From Streptomyces sp. HD (lineage in GTDB: Bacteria > Actinomycetota > Actinomycetes > Streptomycetales > Streptomycetaceae): DNA of 64,000 nucleotides. The notes beneath the pieces are model-generated. The model searched no databases and was not told the DNA's origin. It saw only the letters and a program-made list of their open reading frames with translations. Shown piece by piece: positions 24,940 to 33,448 of the stretch (within the stretch, counting starts at the first letter, position 1; each line of letters begins with the position of its first letter). The stretch lies in NCBI RefSeq assembly GCF_028369295.1, contig NZ_JAQMYP010000041.1, positions 1 through 64,000 on the forward strand, read 5' to 3'. The position numbers were made by a program, and so were the translations under genes.

Positions 24940-26151
24940 TCAGCTCCCGAAGGGTGTCAACGTCAGCCGGATCCCCGTCGGCGCCGTGTCCTGGATGTAC
25001 GACGCGAAGTCGGCCACGTCGTCGAAGGCGAAGCCATAAGCCTTGCCGTCCTCGGCGACCGTGTGCATCGCCTTGGCGTAGTGGTTGGTCAGGTCGTTCC
25101 GGTAGAAGGTGGCGGGGTCGGTCGTCGGCTGGGCCGGGTGACTGAGCAGCGTCGAGCGGTTGAAGCCGGCGCCCAGGACGGCGGCGACCGGGCCGGTCGT
25201 ACCGTCGTTGGGAGCGGCGAGGGTGCCGTCGCAGAACAGCACGTCGCGCGTCGACGGCTTGGCGAAGGACACCTGGGCGGGGCCGTCGAAGGTGAACCGG
25301 TCGCCGCGCACCCGCCCTGTGAACGTCCCCGCGTTGGTGGTGACGGTCAGGTCCCGCCCGGTGTACGTGCTCCACACCTCGTCGATGTACGGGGCGAGGT
25401 AGTCCTTGGCGAACAGACCGGCGTCCAGCCCGTGCCCCGGAGCGATGATGCGCGTGTCGTCCACGACGAGCCGGGCGAACTCCCCGGCCTGACGGACCGC
25501 GGCGAACGCGGCCGCACGTCCACCGGAGCGCAGCGTGCCCGTCGTCTGGTCCTTGGCGCCGGTCAGCCGGATGCTCATCGGCACGCTGAACATGTCGACC
25601 ATGGTGGTGTTGCAGAACATGCCGGCGGAGTTGAACGTGAACTCCGCGCAGTCGTGCACCACCGGGTAGTTGGGGTCGGACGTGACCCAGCCCGCCGGGT
25701 ACTGCAGCGCGGCATTGCCGTTGCCGTCCGCGACGGCCTTGAACTTGAGTTTCTGGCCGAGTGCCACATAGATCCGGCCGGACATCTGGGGAAGGGAGAG
25801 CCGGGTCTCGCCGCTGTCGGCCAGGCTGATGGCGTAGTCGGTGAAGCCGTCGGCGCCGTTGTCCGACAGGGCGATCGGCGCGAGGGTGCCGTCGGGCTTG
25901 ACCCGTACCTGCCTGCCGCCCTGGTTGCCGACGACGTAGACGTGGACGTTGGCGTTGTCGAAGGAGCCGCTGTCATTGACGATCGTCAGCGGCAGTGAGT
26001 CCGCCGCGGCTCGCGAGCCGCGGCCGTCGGCGGGTGTGTCCGCGAGGGCGTACGGCGCCACGGTGGCGACGGCCGGGACGGCCACCGCCGCGCCGCCGAG
26101 GGCGAAGAGAAGCCTGCGTCGACCGAGATGGCGCTGGTGACGGGGTGTCAT
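24940..26151 (-). CDS. secreted GH64 beta-1,3-glucanase
   Basis: The protein has 403 residues. A Tat signal (RRRLLFALGGAAVAVPAVA) ends near residue 37. The mature part is a glycoside hydrolase family 64 domain, with LPLTIVNDSGSFDNANVHVY at the start, VHDCAEFTFN in the middle and YLAPYIDEVWSTYTG carrying acidic residues of the catalytic cleft. Family members cut laminarin to pentasaccharides and attack fungal walls. No carbohydrate-binding module is attached. The start is ATG 26151; the open frame further upstream has no homology. A LacI-type palindrome 74 bases upstream suggests sugar-responsive control. Confidence 0.92.
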   Translation of the reverse strand: MTPRHQRHLGRRRLLFALGGAAVAVPAVATVAPYALADTPADGRGSRAAADSLPLTIVNDSGSFDNANVHVYVVGNQGGRQVRVKPDGTLAPIALSDNGADGFTDYAISLADSGETRLSLPQMSGRIYVALGQKLKFKAVADGNGNAALQYPAGWVTSDPNYPVVHDCAEFTFNSAGMFCNTTMVDMFSVPMSIRLTGAKDQTTGTLRSGGRAAAFAAVRQAGEFARLVVDDTRIIAPGHGLDAGLFAKDYLAPYIDEVWSTYTGRDLTVTTNAGTFTGRVRGDRFTFDGPAQVSFAKPSTRDVLFCDGTLAAPNDGTTGPVAAVLGAGFNRSTLLSHPAQPTTDPATFYRNDLTNHYAKAMHTVAEDGKAYGFAFDDVADFASYIQDTAPTGIRLTLTPFGS

Positions 26152-26224
26152 GTGGGGGGTCTCCCGGGGTGGTTGTGGGGGTGGTCGGGATGCACCGGGG
26201 AGGCGGACAGGGGAGTGGGGCACT

Positions 26225-26240
26225 GTGAGAGCGCTCTCAC
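26225..26240. promoter_or_regulatory. LacI-type operator (perfect 16-bp palindrome)
   Basis: GTGAGAGC-GCTCTCAC is perfectly symmetric and has the central CGC/GCG core of LacI/CebR-family operators (compare TGGGAGCGCTCCCA). It lies upstream of the leftward glucanase gene. No LacI regulator gene is in the window. Confidence 0.7.
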
Positions 26241-26374
26241 TCCGAGTGCCGCCACCACCGGTGGGGCCCGATGGTACGCACGGCTCTCGCACGAGCCAAT
26301 GCGTCTGCACATCTTTCAAATGCCCCTGAGCTGCGGGAACTTGAAGAGCCACGGAATGGGCACGACTGCTTAAC

Positions 26375-26404
26375 CCTTACCTAAGGCTCAATTAAGCCGT
26401 AAGG
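26375..26404. promoter_or_regulatory. AT-rich inverted repeat
   Basis: CCTTAC (26375-26380) pairs with GTAAGG (26399-26404), with GGCT/AGCC inside. It lies in a locally AT-rich patch between the divergent GH64 and GNAT genes. Its role is unknown. Confidence 0.35.
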
Positions 26405-26409
26405 ACCTC

Positions 26410-26435
26410 TGAGAGCGCTCCCGAACGCTCCCGAA
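26410..26435. promoter_or_regulatory. second LacI-like half-palindrome plus direct repeat
   Basis: TGAGAGCGCTCCCG (26410-26423) contains the same GAGAGCGCTC core as the operator at 26225. The overlapping stretch has CGCTCCCGAA twice in tandem (26416-26435). A second regulator site about 185 bases from the first would allow looping. Confidence 0.45.
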
Positions 26436-26519
26436 CGGAAAAACTTGATGGACCACCCCACGAAAGATCGCGTACTGTGTGGCTCCACGCCCTGAGACGA
26501 ACGAAAGGAGGCGAGTGCC

Positions 26520-26582
26520 GTGCAGATCAAGTCCTTCCAGCGCTCCCTTCTCCACCGTCCCGGCGTACTTCGTTCCATCTGA
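26520..26582 (+). CDS. candidate 20-residue leader peptide
   Basis: GTG at 26520 follows AAAGGAGG by eight bases, one of the strongest ribosome sites in the window. It opens a 20-codon frame, VQIKSFQRSLLHRPGVLRSI, ending in TGA 39 bases before the GNAT start. It is basic, with no obvious membrane segment. Its position suggests a leader/upstream ORF controlling the acetyltransferase, possibly by ribosome stalling. Without comparative data it could also be a chance short frame. Confidence 0.45.
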   Translation: MQIKSFQRSLLHRPGVLRSI

Positions 26583-26621
26583 CCGGGAGCGCTCCAAGTA
26601 GCCCGTATCCCGGAGGAATCC

Positions 26622-27518
26622 GTGACCGATCTGGTCATCCGTACGCTCTCTGCCAGCGACGCCCATCTCTTCGACGCACACCCCGATCCGCTCGGTGCCC
26701 GTGAAGGCCATCAGCGGACCGTGTTCCGCCCCGAGTGGAAGCGGGTGGCCCTGCGCGACGGCACGGTCGTCGCCCGCGGCGCCTGGTGGGGCGGCCCCGA
26801 CGAGTCGGAGCCCATCAACATCAACTGGTTCGATGTGACCGAGGGCGAGGAGGAGGCCGGTGCCGAACTCCTGCGTTCCGCCCCCTGGCAGGTCGAACTG
26901 GAGATCAACCTGCCCGGCGGCTGGCGCGACGAGCCGGGCCTGAAGGCCGCCGCCGAGACCCGCTTCACCGCGGCGCGTGCCGCCGGATACGAACTCCTGG
27001 TGGAGCGTTTCCTGTACCGCTGGACGCCGGACCTCGGCCTGCCCGAGCGCCCCGGGCGCCTACGCTTCCGTGCCGAACCCGACGACGCCGTCTTCTTCGA
27101 CGCGGTGCGCCGCATCCACTCCGTCACCCTGGACGCCCACTCCCTGCGGGCCATCGAGGAGGGCGGCCTCGACCTGGCCGCCCAGGAGGAGCTCGACTTC
27201 TTCCACTGGTGCCCCTCCCCACGGGAGTGGTGGCAGCTCGCCCATACCCCGGCCGGCGACCTCGTCGGCATCCACATCCCGGCCCACAACTCCTCCGGCC
27301 CGACCGTCGGCTTCATCGGGGTCGTCCCGGAACAGCGCGGCCACGGCTACGCCTACGACCTCCTCGCCGAGTGCACCCACTTCCTCGTGGAACAGGGCGC
27401 GGAGCTCGTCACCGCGGCGACGGACCACGGCAACTTCCCCATGGCCGCGAACTTCTCCAAGGCGGGTTTCCCCGTCGTCAGGGAACGGATCAACTTCCAT
27501 GCGGCGGAACGGTCGTAG
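26622..27518 (+). CDS. GNAT-family N-acetyltransferase
   Basis: The protein has 298 residues with two tandem GNAT-like halves. The C-terminal half has the acetyl-CoA loop VPEQRGHGYAYDLLAE (R/Q-x-x-G-x-G/A variant), followed by a DHGNFPMAANFSKAGF segment typical of the family. The N-terminal half is more divergent. The acceptor substrate is unknown. GTG 26622 is supported by GGAGG nine bases upstream. A short leader ORF with a strong ribosome site precedes it. Confidence 0.87.
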   Translation: MTDLVIRTLSASDAHLFDAHPDPLGAREGHQRTVFRPEWKRVALRDGTVVARGAWWGGPDESEPININWFDVTEGEEEAGAELLRSAPWQVELEINLPGGWRDEPGLKAAAETRFTAARAAGYELLVERFLYRWTPDLGLPERPGRLRFRAEPDDAVFFDAVRRIHSVTLDAHSLRAIEEGGLDLAAQEELDFFHWCPSPREWWQLAHTPAGDLVGIHIPAHNSSGPTVGFIGVVPEQRGHGYAYDLLAECTHFLVEQGAELVTAATDHGNFPMAANFSKAGFPVVRERINFHAAERS

Positions 27519-27617
27519 GAAGGCGTCGGTGCCTCGGCCGTAGGAAGTCGGCGGCGCCTCGGCCGTAGGCATTGGCAGCGTCGTAGGCATCCGTAGCAAG
27601 GAGCAGCACCGGGCGGG

Positions 27618-27655
27618 CGGTCCGGCCCGGCCCCGCCGGGGTTCGGGCCGGACCG
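27618..27655. terminator. bidirectional hairpin
   Basis: Perfect 12-bp arms (CGGTCCGGCCCG / CGGGCCGGACCG) with a 14-base loop between the convergent GNAT and oxidoreductase genes. The bases to its left (about 27515-27595) contain imperfect repeats around CGTAGG. Confidence 0.7.
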
Positions 27656-27776
27656 ACTGTCAGAATTCAAGCCCCCGTACCCGACCCGCCGGTCACCCGA
27701 ATCCCGACCCCAAGCAGCGGTGAGGGCCTACCGGGGCACCTTCGGCCCCTCCAGGCCCTCGCCGCTGCCGGCGCCC

Positions 27777-28664
27777 TCAAGCCCTGCCGCTCAACACCCT
27801 TTCGGCAGCCGCCAGAATCTCGGTCACCCGCAACCCGAAGCCCGCGTCGCACGCGTGCGCGTGCCCGGTGCGGGCGGCGGCCAGCAGCGCGTCCCCGGCG
27901 TGGATCAGCGCGGACACCGCGCTCGCGGTGCTCTCCGGGAGCAGCGTCACCCCGGCAGTGCCCCGCAGTTCCACCGTGGCTCCCGCCGCCGCGGGCGGCG
28001 CCGTCAGGCTCAGGGCCAGTGTGCTCGACGCGCCGCCGGCGTGGTCGAGGACCAGATGGACGGTGTCACCGGGCCCGTGCGCGGCGGCCGCCACCTGCCG
28101 TACGTCACCCAGTACCGGCAGCAGCACGGACAGGGCATGAGGACCCACGTCCCACAGCGCCCCCTTTTCCCGCCGCCACGGCGAGGCGGCGAACGGGCTG
28201 CCCTCACCGCTGAACACCGCGCCGAGCCACTCCGCCCGCCCCGTGAACCAGCCCTCCACGGTGGCCTGTTCGGTGATCCACGCCTCGGTCTCCGGCTGGA
28301 AACGCGCGGTGAAGAAGACGACCGAGGCCACACCGGCTTCCTCGGCGGCCTCCACGACCGTCCGTCCCTCCGCCACCGTCAGCGCGAGCGGCTTGTCCAG
28401 CAGCAGATGACAGCCCGCCCGAGCGGACCGCACCGCCAACTCGGCCTGCACGGCGGGCGGCAGGGCCACGGCGACGGCGTCCACGTCGGCGAGCAGCGCG
28501 TCGACGTCGTCGTAGGCGGGGACGCCGTGGCTGTCGGCCAACTCCTTGGCGGCGGCGGCACGTCGGCCCCATACGCCCGCGAAGTCCAGTCCGCCGTGCC
28601 GACTCAGGGCGGGGGCGTAGGCCATCTGGGCCCATGGTCCGGTGCCGAGCAGTCCGATGCGCAT
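27777..28664 (-). CDS. Gfo/Idh/MocA-family oxidoreductase
   Basis: The protein has 295 residues. The N-terminal Rossmann fold begins RIGLLGTGPWAQMAYAPAL, and the conserved nicotinamide/sugar-site motif appears as LLLDKPLALT (the EKP motif with Asp for Glu). The C-terminal half is the alpha/beta sheet domain, including WDVGPHALSVLLPVLG. Such enzymes oxidise or reduce sugars, inositols or related compounds with NAD(P). I start at ATG 28664, where homology begins; the frame is open further upstream. The substrate is unknown and it stands alone. Confidence 0.88.
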   Translation of the reverse strand: MRIGLLGTGPWAQMAYAPALSRHGGLDFAGVWGRRAAAAKELADSHGVPAYDDVDALLADVDAVAVALPPAVQAELAVRSARAGCHLLLDKPLALTVAEGRTVVEAAEEAGVASVVFFTARFQPETEAWITEQATVEGWFTGRAEWLGAVFSGEGSPFAASPWRREKGALWDVGPHALSVLLPVLGDVRQVAAAAHGPGDTVHLVLDHAGGASSTLALSLTAPPAAAGATVELRGTAGVTLLPESTASAVSALIHAGDALLAAARTGHAHACDAGFGLRVTEILAAAERVLSGRA

Positions 28665-28818
28665 ACCGCCGCCTCTCATTTCCCCCGGTCGGGCCATGGA
28701 GAGCGAGCGTGTCACACCGACCAGCAGACCGCGCAAGCGGATGGGCGGCCGAATTCGGCTACACCGGCGATTCGGCTGAGGGCGCCTTCGTGCTCTGATC
28801 GCGCGGACCGGGCTGAAG

Positions 28819-29300
28819 TCACAGCAATCGGTCGACCAGCCCGTCGACGTACTCCGGGGTGAGCGGGCCCATGCCGAGCAGGGCGCGGACATACATGGGG
28901 GGCCATCACGTGGTCCAGCACGCCGAACGCGTCGGGTGCGTGCTCACCGCGTTCGCGAACGCGATCGAGCATGGACTGCAGTTGCCGGGTGCGTTCGGCG
29001 AGGAGGGCGTCACGTGCCTGCAGGCCCTGTTGACCGTTGCTGGACAGGGCGACGGCCAGGCGCAGCACCGCCAGGCCGTCGGGTCCGGTGATCTCGCGGT
29101 CCACGTTGGCCGCGTAAGCGCGCAGGTCGCCGGCCAGGCTCCCGGTGTCGGGCATCGGCGACTGCGCGTTGAGGCGGGTGAGCGCCACGTCGGTGAGCAG
29201 GGTCTCCAGGTTGCCCCATCGGCGGTAGATGCTGCTGTCGGCCACGCCCGCACGGGCTGCGACCTCGCCGACGGTGAACTTTCCGTACCCGCGCTCGCTG
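28819..29300 (-). pseudogene. TetR-family regulator remnant, frameshifted and missing its 5' end
   Basis: The frame reads GYGKFTVGEVAARAGVADSS and IYRRWGNLETLLTDVAL, a TetR HTH, then a TetR_C_11-like effector domain to LDHVMAP. A run of six C residues (about 28894-28899) then shifts the frame; the true end continues as YVRALLGMGPLTPEYVDGL, then VDRLL and TGA at 28819-28821. The first helix and start codon are missing: just before GYGKF the sequence becomes the opposite-strand SDR gene. Frameshift plus 5' loss mark it as non-functional. Confidence 0.8.
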
Positions 29301-29303
29301 CCA

Positions 29304-29972
29304 GATGCGATCGCGCCGACCGTCGCGGCGATCGAGGACCAGCTCGGTGCCGTCGACGTACTCGTCAACAACGCCGGCTACGGCGTCGAGGGCACCTTCG
29401 AGGAGACCCCGCTCGGCACTTTCCGCCACCAGTTCGACGTCAACGTCTTCGGTGTCGTCGCGGTCACCCAAGCCGTCCTGCCCCGCATGCGTGAGCGGCG
29501 CGCCGGGCACATCCTGTTCGTGACCTCCATGGGCGGTCTGCGCGCGTTCCCCGGCCTGGCGGCCTATCACGGCTCCAAGTTCGCCGTCGAGGGCATCGCT
29601 GCCACGCTCGCCCAGGAAGTCGCGCCGCTCGGCATTCACGTCACGTCGATCGAGCCCGGCTCCTTCCGCACCGACTGGGCCGGTCGCTCCATGCACCGTG
29701 TCGAGAGCACCATCGCCGACCACGACCCGCTCTTCGCCCCGATCCGCGAACGCCGCATCGACATGAGCGGTCGGCAGCTCGGCGATCCCGCCCAGGCCGG
29801 TCGCGCCCTGCTCGCTGTTGTCGAGGCCGAGAAGCCGCCGACCCACCTCATCCTCGGCGGTGACGCGCTCCGGCTGGTAGCTGACGCCCGCTCCGCCTTC
29901 GACGCGGAGACAGCTGCTCGGAGCGAGCTGTCGAGCTCCACCGACTACCCCGACGCGGAACAGATCGCGTGA
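29304..29972 (+). pseudogene. SDR oxidoreductase missing its nucleotide-binding N-terminus
   Basis: From about 29304 the frame reads VAAIEDQLGAVDVLVNNAGY, then a full SDR core with the catalytic AAYHGSKFAVEG (Tyr-x3-Lys) and IEPGSFRTDWAG. The first 55-60 residues, including the TGxxxGIG dinucleotide motif, are absent. The open frame continues upstream through antisense TetR sequence, so a chimeric start (ATG 29229) could be used, but the product would not bind NAD(P) normally. Active-site motifs and the C-terminus are intact, so the loss looks recent. Confidence 0.75.
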
Positions 29973-30181
29973 GAGCCACTGGGTGGCATTGACGGCTTCC
30001 AGCGGGCTCTGGCACAGATCTTGGGGACCAGGCGCGCAGAGGGGACAGCGTCGTCGTTTGCATGCGGCGGTCACGAGCCCGGCTGTCCGGTTCATATGAA
30101 ACCCACGGCGGCGTCGGGGACTGGATCCCTGTTGGAGTCGGCCCCGGGTGGTCGGGATCCCGGTCGACGGCCCCCGGATGG

Positions 30182-31360
30182 TCAGGTCAGGTCGAGGAAG
30201 CTCCACCGGGCGTCCGGCTGGGCACCGCTCAGCCACTTGCCGCAGTTCTGGAGCACGACCGGGCTCGACGTGATGTGCTGCGCTCCCGTCCCGAGGTCGC
30301 GCAGGAAGCGGTCGACCGGGCCGCGGCGGATCGCCTCCGAGCCGGCCCAGCGGTGCACGGTGCGGCCCACCTCGTACACGGTCGAGGTCGTGTGGTTCAG
30401 GACGAGACGGATCAGAGTGTCCTGCTCCGTGCTTGGCAATTCGCCCTGGTCCAGTGACTGTTCGACGCCCTGCCAGACGTCGTTCACCCAGGCCCGCGCT
30501 GCCCGAAGTCTGGCCTCCGCCGTCGCGTACTCGGCGTGGAACTGGGAGGTGTCGACCGCGGCGCCCCGCGAACCGGTCCGCGCCGCGGCGACCTGTTTCA
30601 GCTCGTCCAGGAGACGCCGGCCGACACCGAGGGCCCAGCCCGTGTGTCCGATCGCTGACATGTTGACCAGGCCGAGGCGGTAGACGGCGCCGCCGTTGAC
30701 CGGGGTGTCCGTGGTCGCGACGTAGGTGTACTCGTGCGGTACGTACACATCGGTGCAGTGGTAGTCGATGCTGTGTGTCGCACGCAGCCCCAGCACGTCC
30801 CAGTTGCCGTCCAGGGTGACCTGCGACTTCGGCATCGCGAGGACCCGCAGCTCACCGGTGTCTTCGACCTGGATCGCGCTGTGGATGTGGGTGGCGTGCG
30901 CCATCCCGGAGGCGAACTGCCACTGGCCGCTGACCCGGTAGCCGCCCTCCACGGGGACGGCCCGGCCGGGGCGTGTGCCATGCCCGGAGAGCAGCGCGTA
31001 CTTCCCGTTCGGCACGTCGGGGAACAGTTCGGCCGCTGCGTCCCCGGCGAGGTACGCCGCGGTGGTCCCGGTCATCAGCTGCAGCGCGAACATGGTCCAC
31101 CCGGCCGCGGCGTCGTGGTAGCTCACCCGCTCCGCCGTCTCGATCAGCTGCCGCGGCGCGAACTCGTATCCGCCAAGGCTCAGCGGGAGCTCGGCCCGTA
31201 CGATCCCAGTGTCCAACAGCGCCTGCGCCGTGTCCTCCGGCAGCCTCCCCAACTCCTCGGCGGCATCGGCCCGTTCATCGAGTACCCCGCCGAGCCCATC
31301 GATTCGCTCCAGCACCCCCGCCAGTTCCGCACCGACATGCAGCCGCCCCTTGCCCCCCAT
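30182..31360 (-). CDS. acyl-CoA-dehydrogenase-fold flavin-dependent hydroxylase-like protein
   Basis: The protein has 392 residues with the three-domain acyl-CoA dehydrogenase fold: an N-terminal helical part (LPEDTAQALLDTGIVRAELP), a beta domain (GGYRVSGQWQFASGMAHATH) and a C-terminal helical bundle. The usual catalytic Glu of dehydrogenases is not apparent. The sequence is closer to the group-D flavin monooxygenases (HpaB/DszC/KijD3-like) that use reduced flavin to hydroxylate aromatics or amino-sugars. No flavin reductase is adjacent. AAGGAGAGG precedes ATG 31360. The substrate is unknown. Confidence 0.82.
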   Translation of the reverse strand: MGGKGRLHVGAELAGVLERIDGLGGVLDERADAAEELGRLPEDTAQALLDTGIVRAELPLSLGGYEFAPRQLIETAERVSYHDAAAGWTMFALQLMTGTTAAYLAGDAAAELFPDVPNGKYALLSGHGTRPGRAVPVEGGYRVSGQWQFASGMAHATHIHSAIQVEDTGELRVLAMPKSQVTLDGNWDVLGLRATHSIDYHCTDVYVPHEYTYVATTDTPVNGGAVYRLGLVNMSAIGHTGWALGVGRRLLDELKQVAAARTGSRGAAVDTSQFHAEYATAEARLRAARAWVNDVWQGVEQSLDQGELPSTEQDTLIRLVLNHTTSTVYEVGRTVHRWAGSEAIRRGPVDRFLRDLGTGAQHITSSPVVLQNCGKWLSGAQPDARWSFLDLT

Positions 31361-32190
31361 GAAATTCCTCTCCTTGTGGCCCGGTTCCCGATCGTCTCAC
31401 GCACTCGCCCGGCGGCCCGGTCCGCAGGCTCCAACCGGACGGAACAGTACGGCTGTTGAGGTCTGCGTCGTCCGCCCGACTCATCTCGTCGAGCCGCGGG
31501 CACCTGTCATTCGACGTCGGCGAGCGATCCAGTGCATGAGCGGAGGCCGGCAGGTGTAGCCCGCTGAGCCCGATGTCACGAAGAACGTGCCTGTCCATAT
31601 GCCTGAGGGTGTGCCGGATGACGCGCTTCGACGCTTCCCGCTGCATTGCCCCGCACGCCGGCGGGATCCTCCACGAGCCGCCGCGAGACCGTGTCCACCA
31701 GGAAAGCCCTGTGTGGGATGCAGTACGACACGGATGTAGATCTTGATCGGTTCCTTGCGGTCCTTCAGCCCGTGGTCCTGAAAGTAAGCGGCTTCATGGG
31801 TGAACTCCTATGCGTTGTGAACAACGGGGCCGAGTGGGACTACGCCGGCCGGACGTTGCGTGCTTGGCGGCGTTGCCGTCGGCCCTGGACTTCCTGACGG
31901 CCCGGAGGCCTGGGCCGTGGTTCCTCGGCCTCGGCCATGCGGGCCGGTCGTGATGTGCATGGCCTTCGGGAACTGCTGGACGACTCCGGCGAGGCTGCCG
32001 TCGATGAGGGCGGCGACGCCTTCGGCGGTGCTCAGGTCCGCCGCGTCCGTATGCGCGCCGGTCTCCTTCAACTCGGCTGTGAGAGCGGGGCCATGGCCGC
32101 CGAGTCGGCGGCGTTTCTGCCCCCCCCGGGGGGGATGCCCCCGGTTCCGTGCTGTGGCTGCCCCCACCTGCGAATCGGCTGCCTGCCCGA
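31361..32190. other. long gene-poor stretch with decayed sequence
   Basis: These 830 bases contain no intact gene that I can support. On the minus strand a short SDR-like patch is annotated separately. A minus-strand segment near 31580-31630 (RHMDRHVLRDIGLS) recalls DUF1127 but is too short to call. C and G runs near 32120 fit decayed DNA. Confidence 0.45.
31955..32090 (-). pseudogene. short SDR-family remnant
   Basis: About 45 residues on the minus strand read LTAELKETGAHTDAADLSTA, then EGVAALIDGSLA and VVQQF, which resemble the strand-3 to helix-4 part of a short-chain dehydrogenase. No start, no cofactor motif and no catalytic Tyr are present on either side. Confidence 0.35.
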
Positions 32191-32219
32191 GTGACCCCGC
32201 AGTGGTGCCTGCCTAGCGT
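32191..32219 (+). promoter_or_regulatory. promoter of the serine hydrolase operon, probably leaderless
   Basis: GTGACC (32191-32196), a 17-base spacer and TAGCGT (32214-32219) lie eight bases before the ATG at 32228, with no Shine-Dalgarno sequence in between. Confidence 0.55.
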
Positions 32220-32227
32220 TGTGGCGC

Positions 32228-33448
32228 ATGACACCCTCCCTCATCGCCTCGACGCTGGGCAGATGCACCGGCGCGGCAGCCGTGTTGGCGGCCCTCGTCG
32301 CGCCCGTCGCTCCGGCTGCCGCACAGCCGCCCGCTGCCCAGCAGCACGCTGTCTGCGGACCGCACGGCGAACTGCGTCAGGACCTGCGCACGCTCACCGA
32401 TCGCGACCGGATCACCGGTGCCGCGGTCCTGATCACCGACGCCGCGGGCGCACCCTGCGGGAGTTGGACCGAGACGGCAGGGACGGCCGACCGGAGAACA
32501 GGCCGCCCCATGAACGCCACCGACCGGTTACGCGCCGGCAGCGTCACCAAGACGTTCACCGCGACGGTCGTGCTCCAACTCGCCGCCGAGCACCGGATCG
32601 CGCTCGACGCTCCCGTCGACCGCTACCTGCCCGGTCTGATCCGGCAGAACGGCTACGACGGCCGCCGGATCACCGTACGGCAGCTGCTGCGGCACACCAG
32701 CGGGTTGCCCGACTACCTCGACGCCCCCGAATGGGAGCACCCCGAACGCATCCGGCACCGCCACTTCGAGCCGCGCGAGCTCGTCGCCCGCGCCCTCGGC
32801 CTGCCGCGCCCGCACGGGGAGTGGCACTACGCCACCACCAATTACCTTCTCGCGGGCCTGATCATCCGCGAGGTCACCGGCCACTCTCCCGAGGCGGAGA
32901 TCACCCGCCGCGTGATCCGGCCCCTCGGGTTGGACGACACGTACTGGCCCGGGGACGACACGCGCATCCACGGACCGCACTCGCGTAGCTACTTCACCGC
33001 CGAGGACGGCCGCCTCGCCGACGGCACCGACTGGAACACGACCTTCGGCGGGGTCGGCGGCGCACTGGTCTCCACACCCGCCGACCTGACCCGGTTCATC
33101 ACCGCGCTTCTCGGCGGCCGTCTGCTGCCCTCGGACCAACTGGCCGACATGCGGCGGACGGTGGCCGCCGACCCAGAGCGGCTCTGGCCCGGCGCCCGCT
33201 ACGGGCTCGGCCTGATCGCCTCCCCGCTGCGCTGCGGCGGCCTGTGGTGGGGGCATGCGGGGACCGTGCCAGGGGGCCACCGGGCGCTGACGGCCGTTGG
33301 CCCTGGCGGGCGGAGCGTCGCCGTCGCGCTCAACGAGATACCGGCCACGCTTCAGGCCGAAGAAGACTTCCTCGAAATGGTCCAGACCGCCTTCTGTGAA
33401 GAGCGGCCTTCCGAAGGAACAGAACCAACAGAAGGGGAACATCAGTGA
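32228..33448 (+). CDS. secreted serine hydrolase (class C beta-lactamase / D-Ala-D-Ala carboxypeptidase fold)
   Basis: The protein has 406 residues. A signal peptide (about 1-37) ends near AAAQPPAA. The active-site SxxK is SVTK at residues 105-108, the second motif reads YATTNY (Y-x-N region), and the third is HAG in WGHAGTVPGG. These are the motifs of beta-lactamase-family (PF00144) hydrolases, acting outside the membrane on peptidoglycan peptides, D-amino-acid peptides or esters. Codon 101 is TTA (32528-32530), predicting bldA-dependent translation. The stop overlaps the GTG of the next secreted hydrolase by four bases. Confidence 0.9.
   Translation: MTPSLIASTLGRCTGAAAVLAALVAPVAPAAAQPPAAQQHAVCGPHGELRQDLRTLTDRDRITGAAVLITDAAGAPCGSWTETAGTADRRTGRPMNATDRLRAGSVTKTFTATVVLQLAAEHRIALDAPVDRYLPGLIRQNGYDGRRITVRQLLRHTSGLPDYLDAPEWEHPERIRHRHFEPRELVARALGLPRPHGEWHYATTNYLLAGLIIREVTGHSPEAEITRRVIRPLGLDDTYWPGDDTRIHGPHSRSYFTAEDGRLADGTDWNTTFGGVGGALVSTPADLTRFITALLGGRLLPSDQLADMRRTVAADPERLWPGARYGLGLIASPLRCGGLWWGHAGTVPGGHRALTAVGPGGRSVAVALNEIPATLQAEEDFLEMVQTAFCEERPSEGTEPTEGEHQ

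Noticed and set aside
31646..31897. 83-residue plus-strand frame in the gap
   Set aside because: No family match, no ribosome site, and it crosses apparently decayed sequence.
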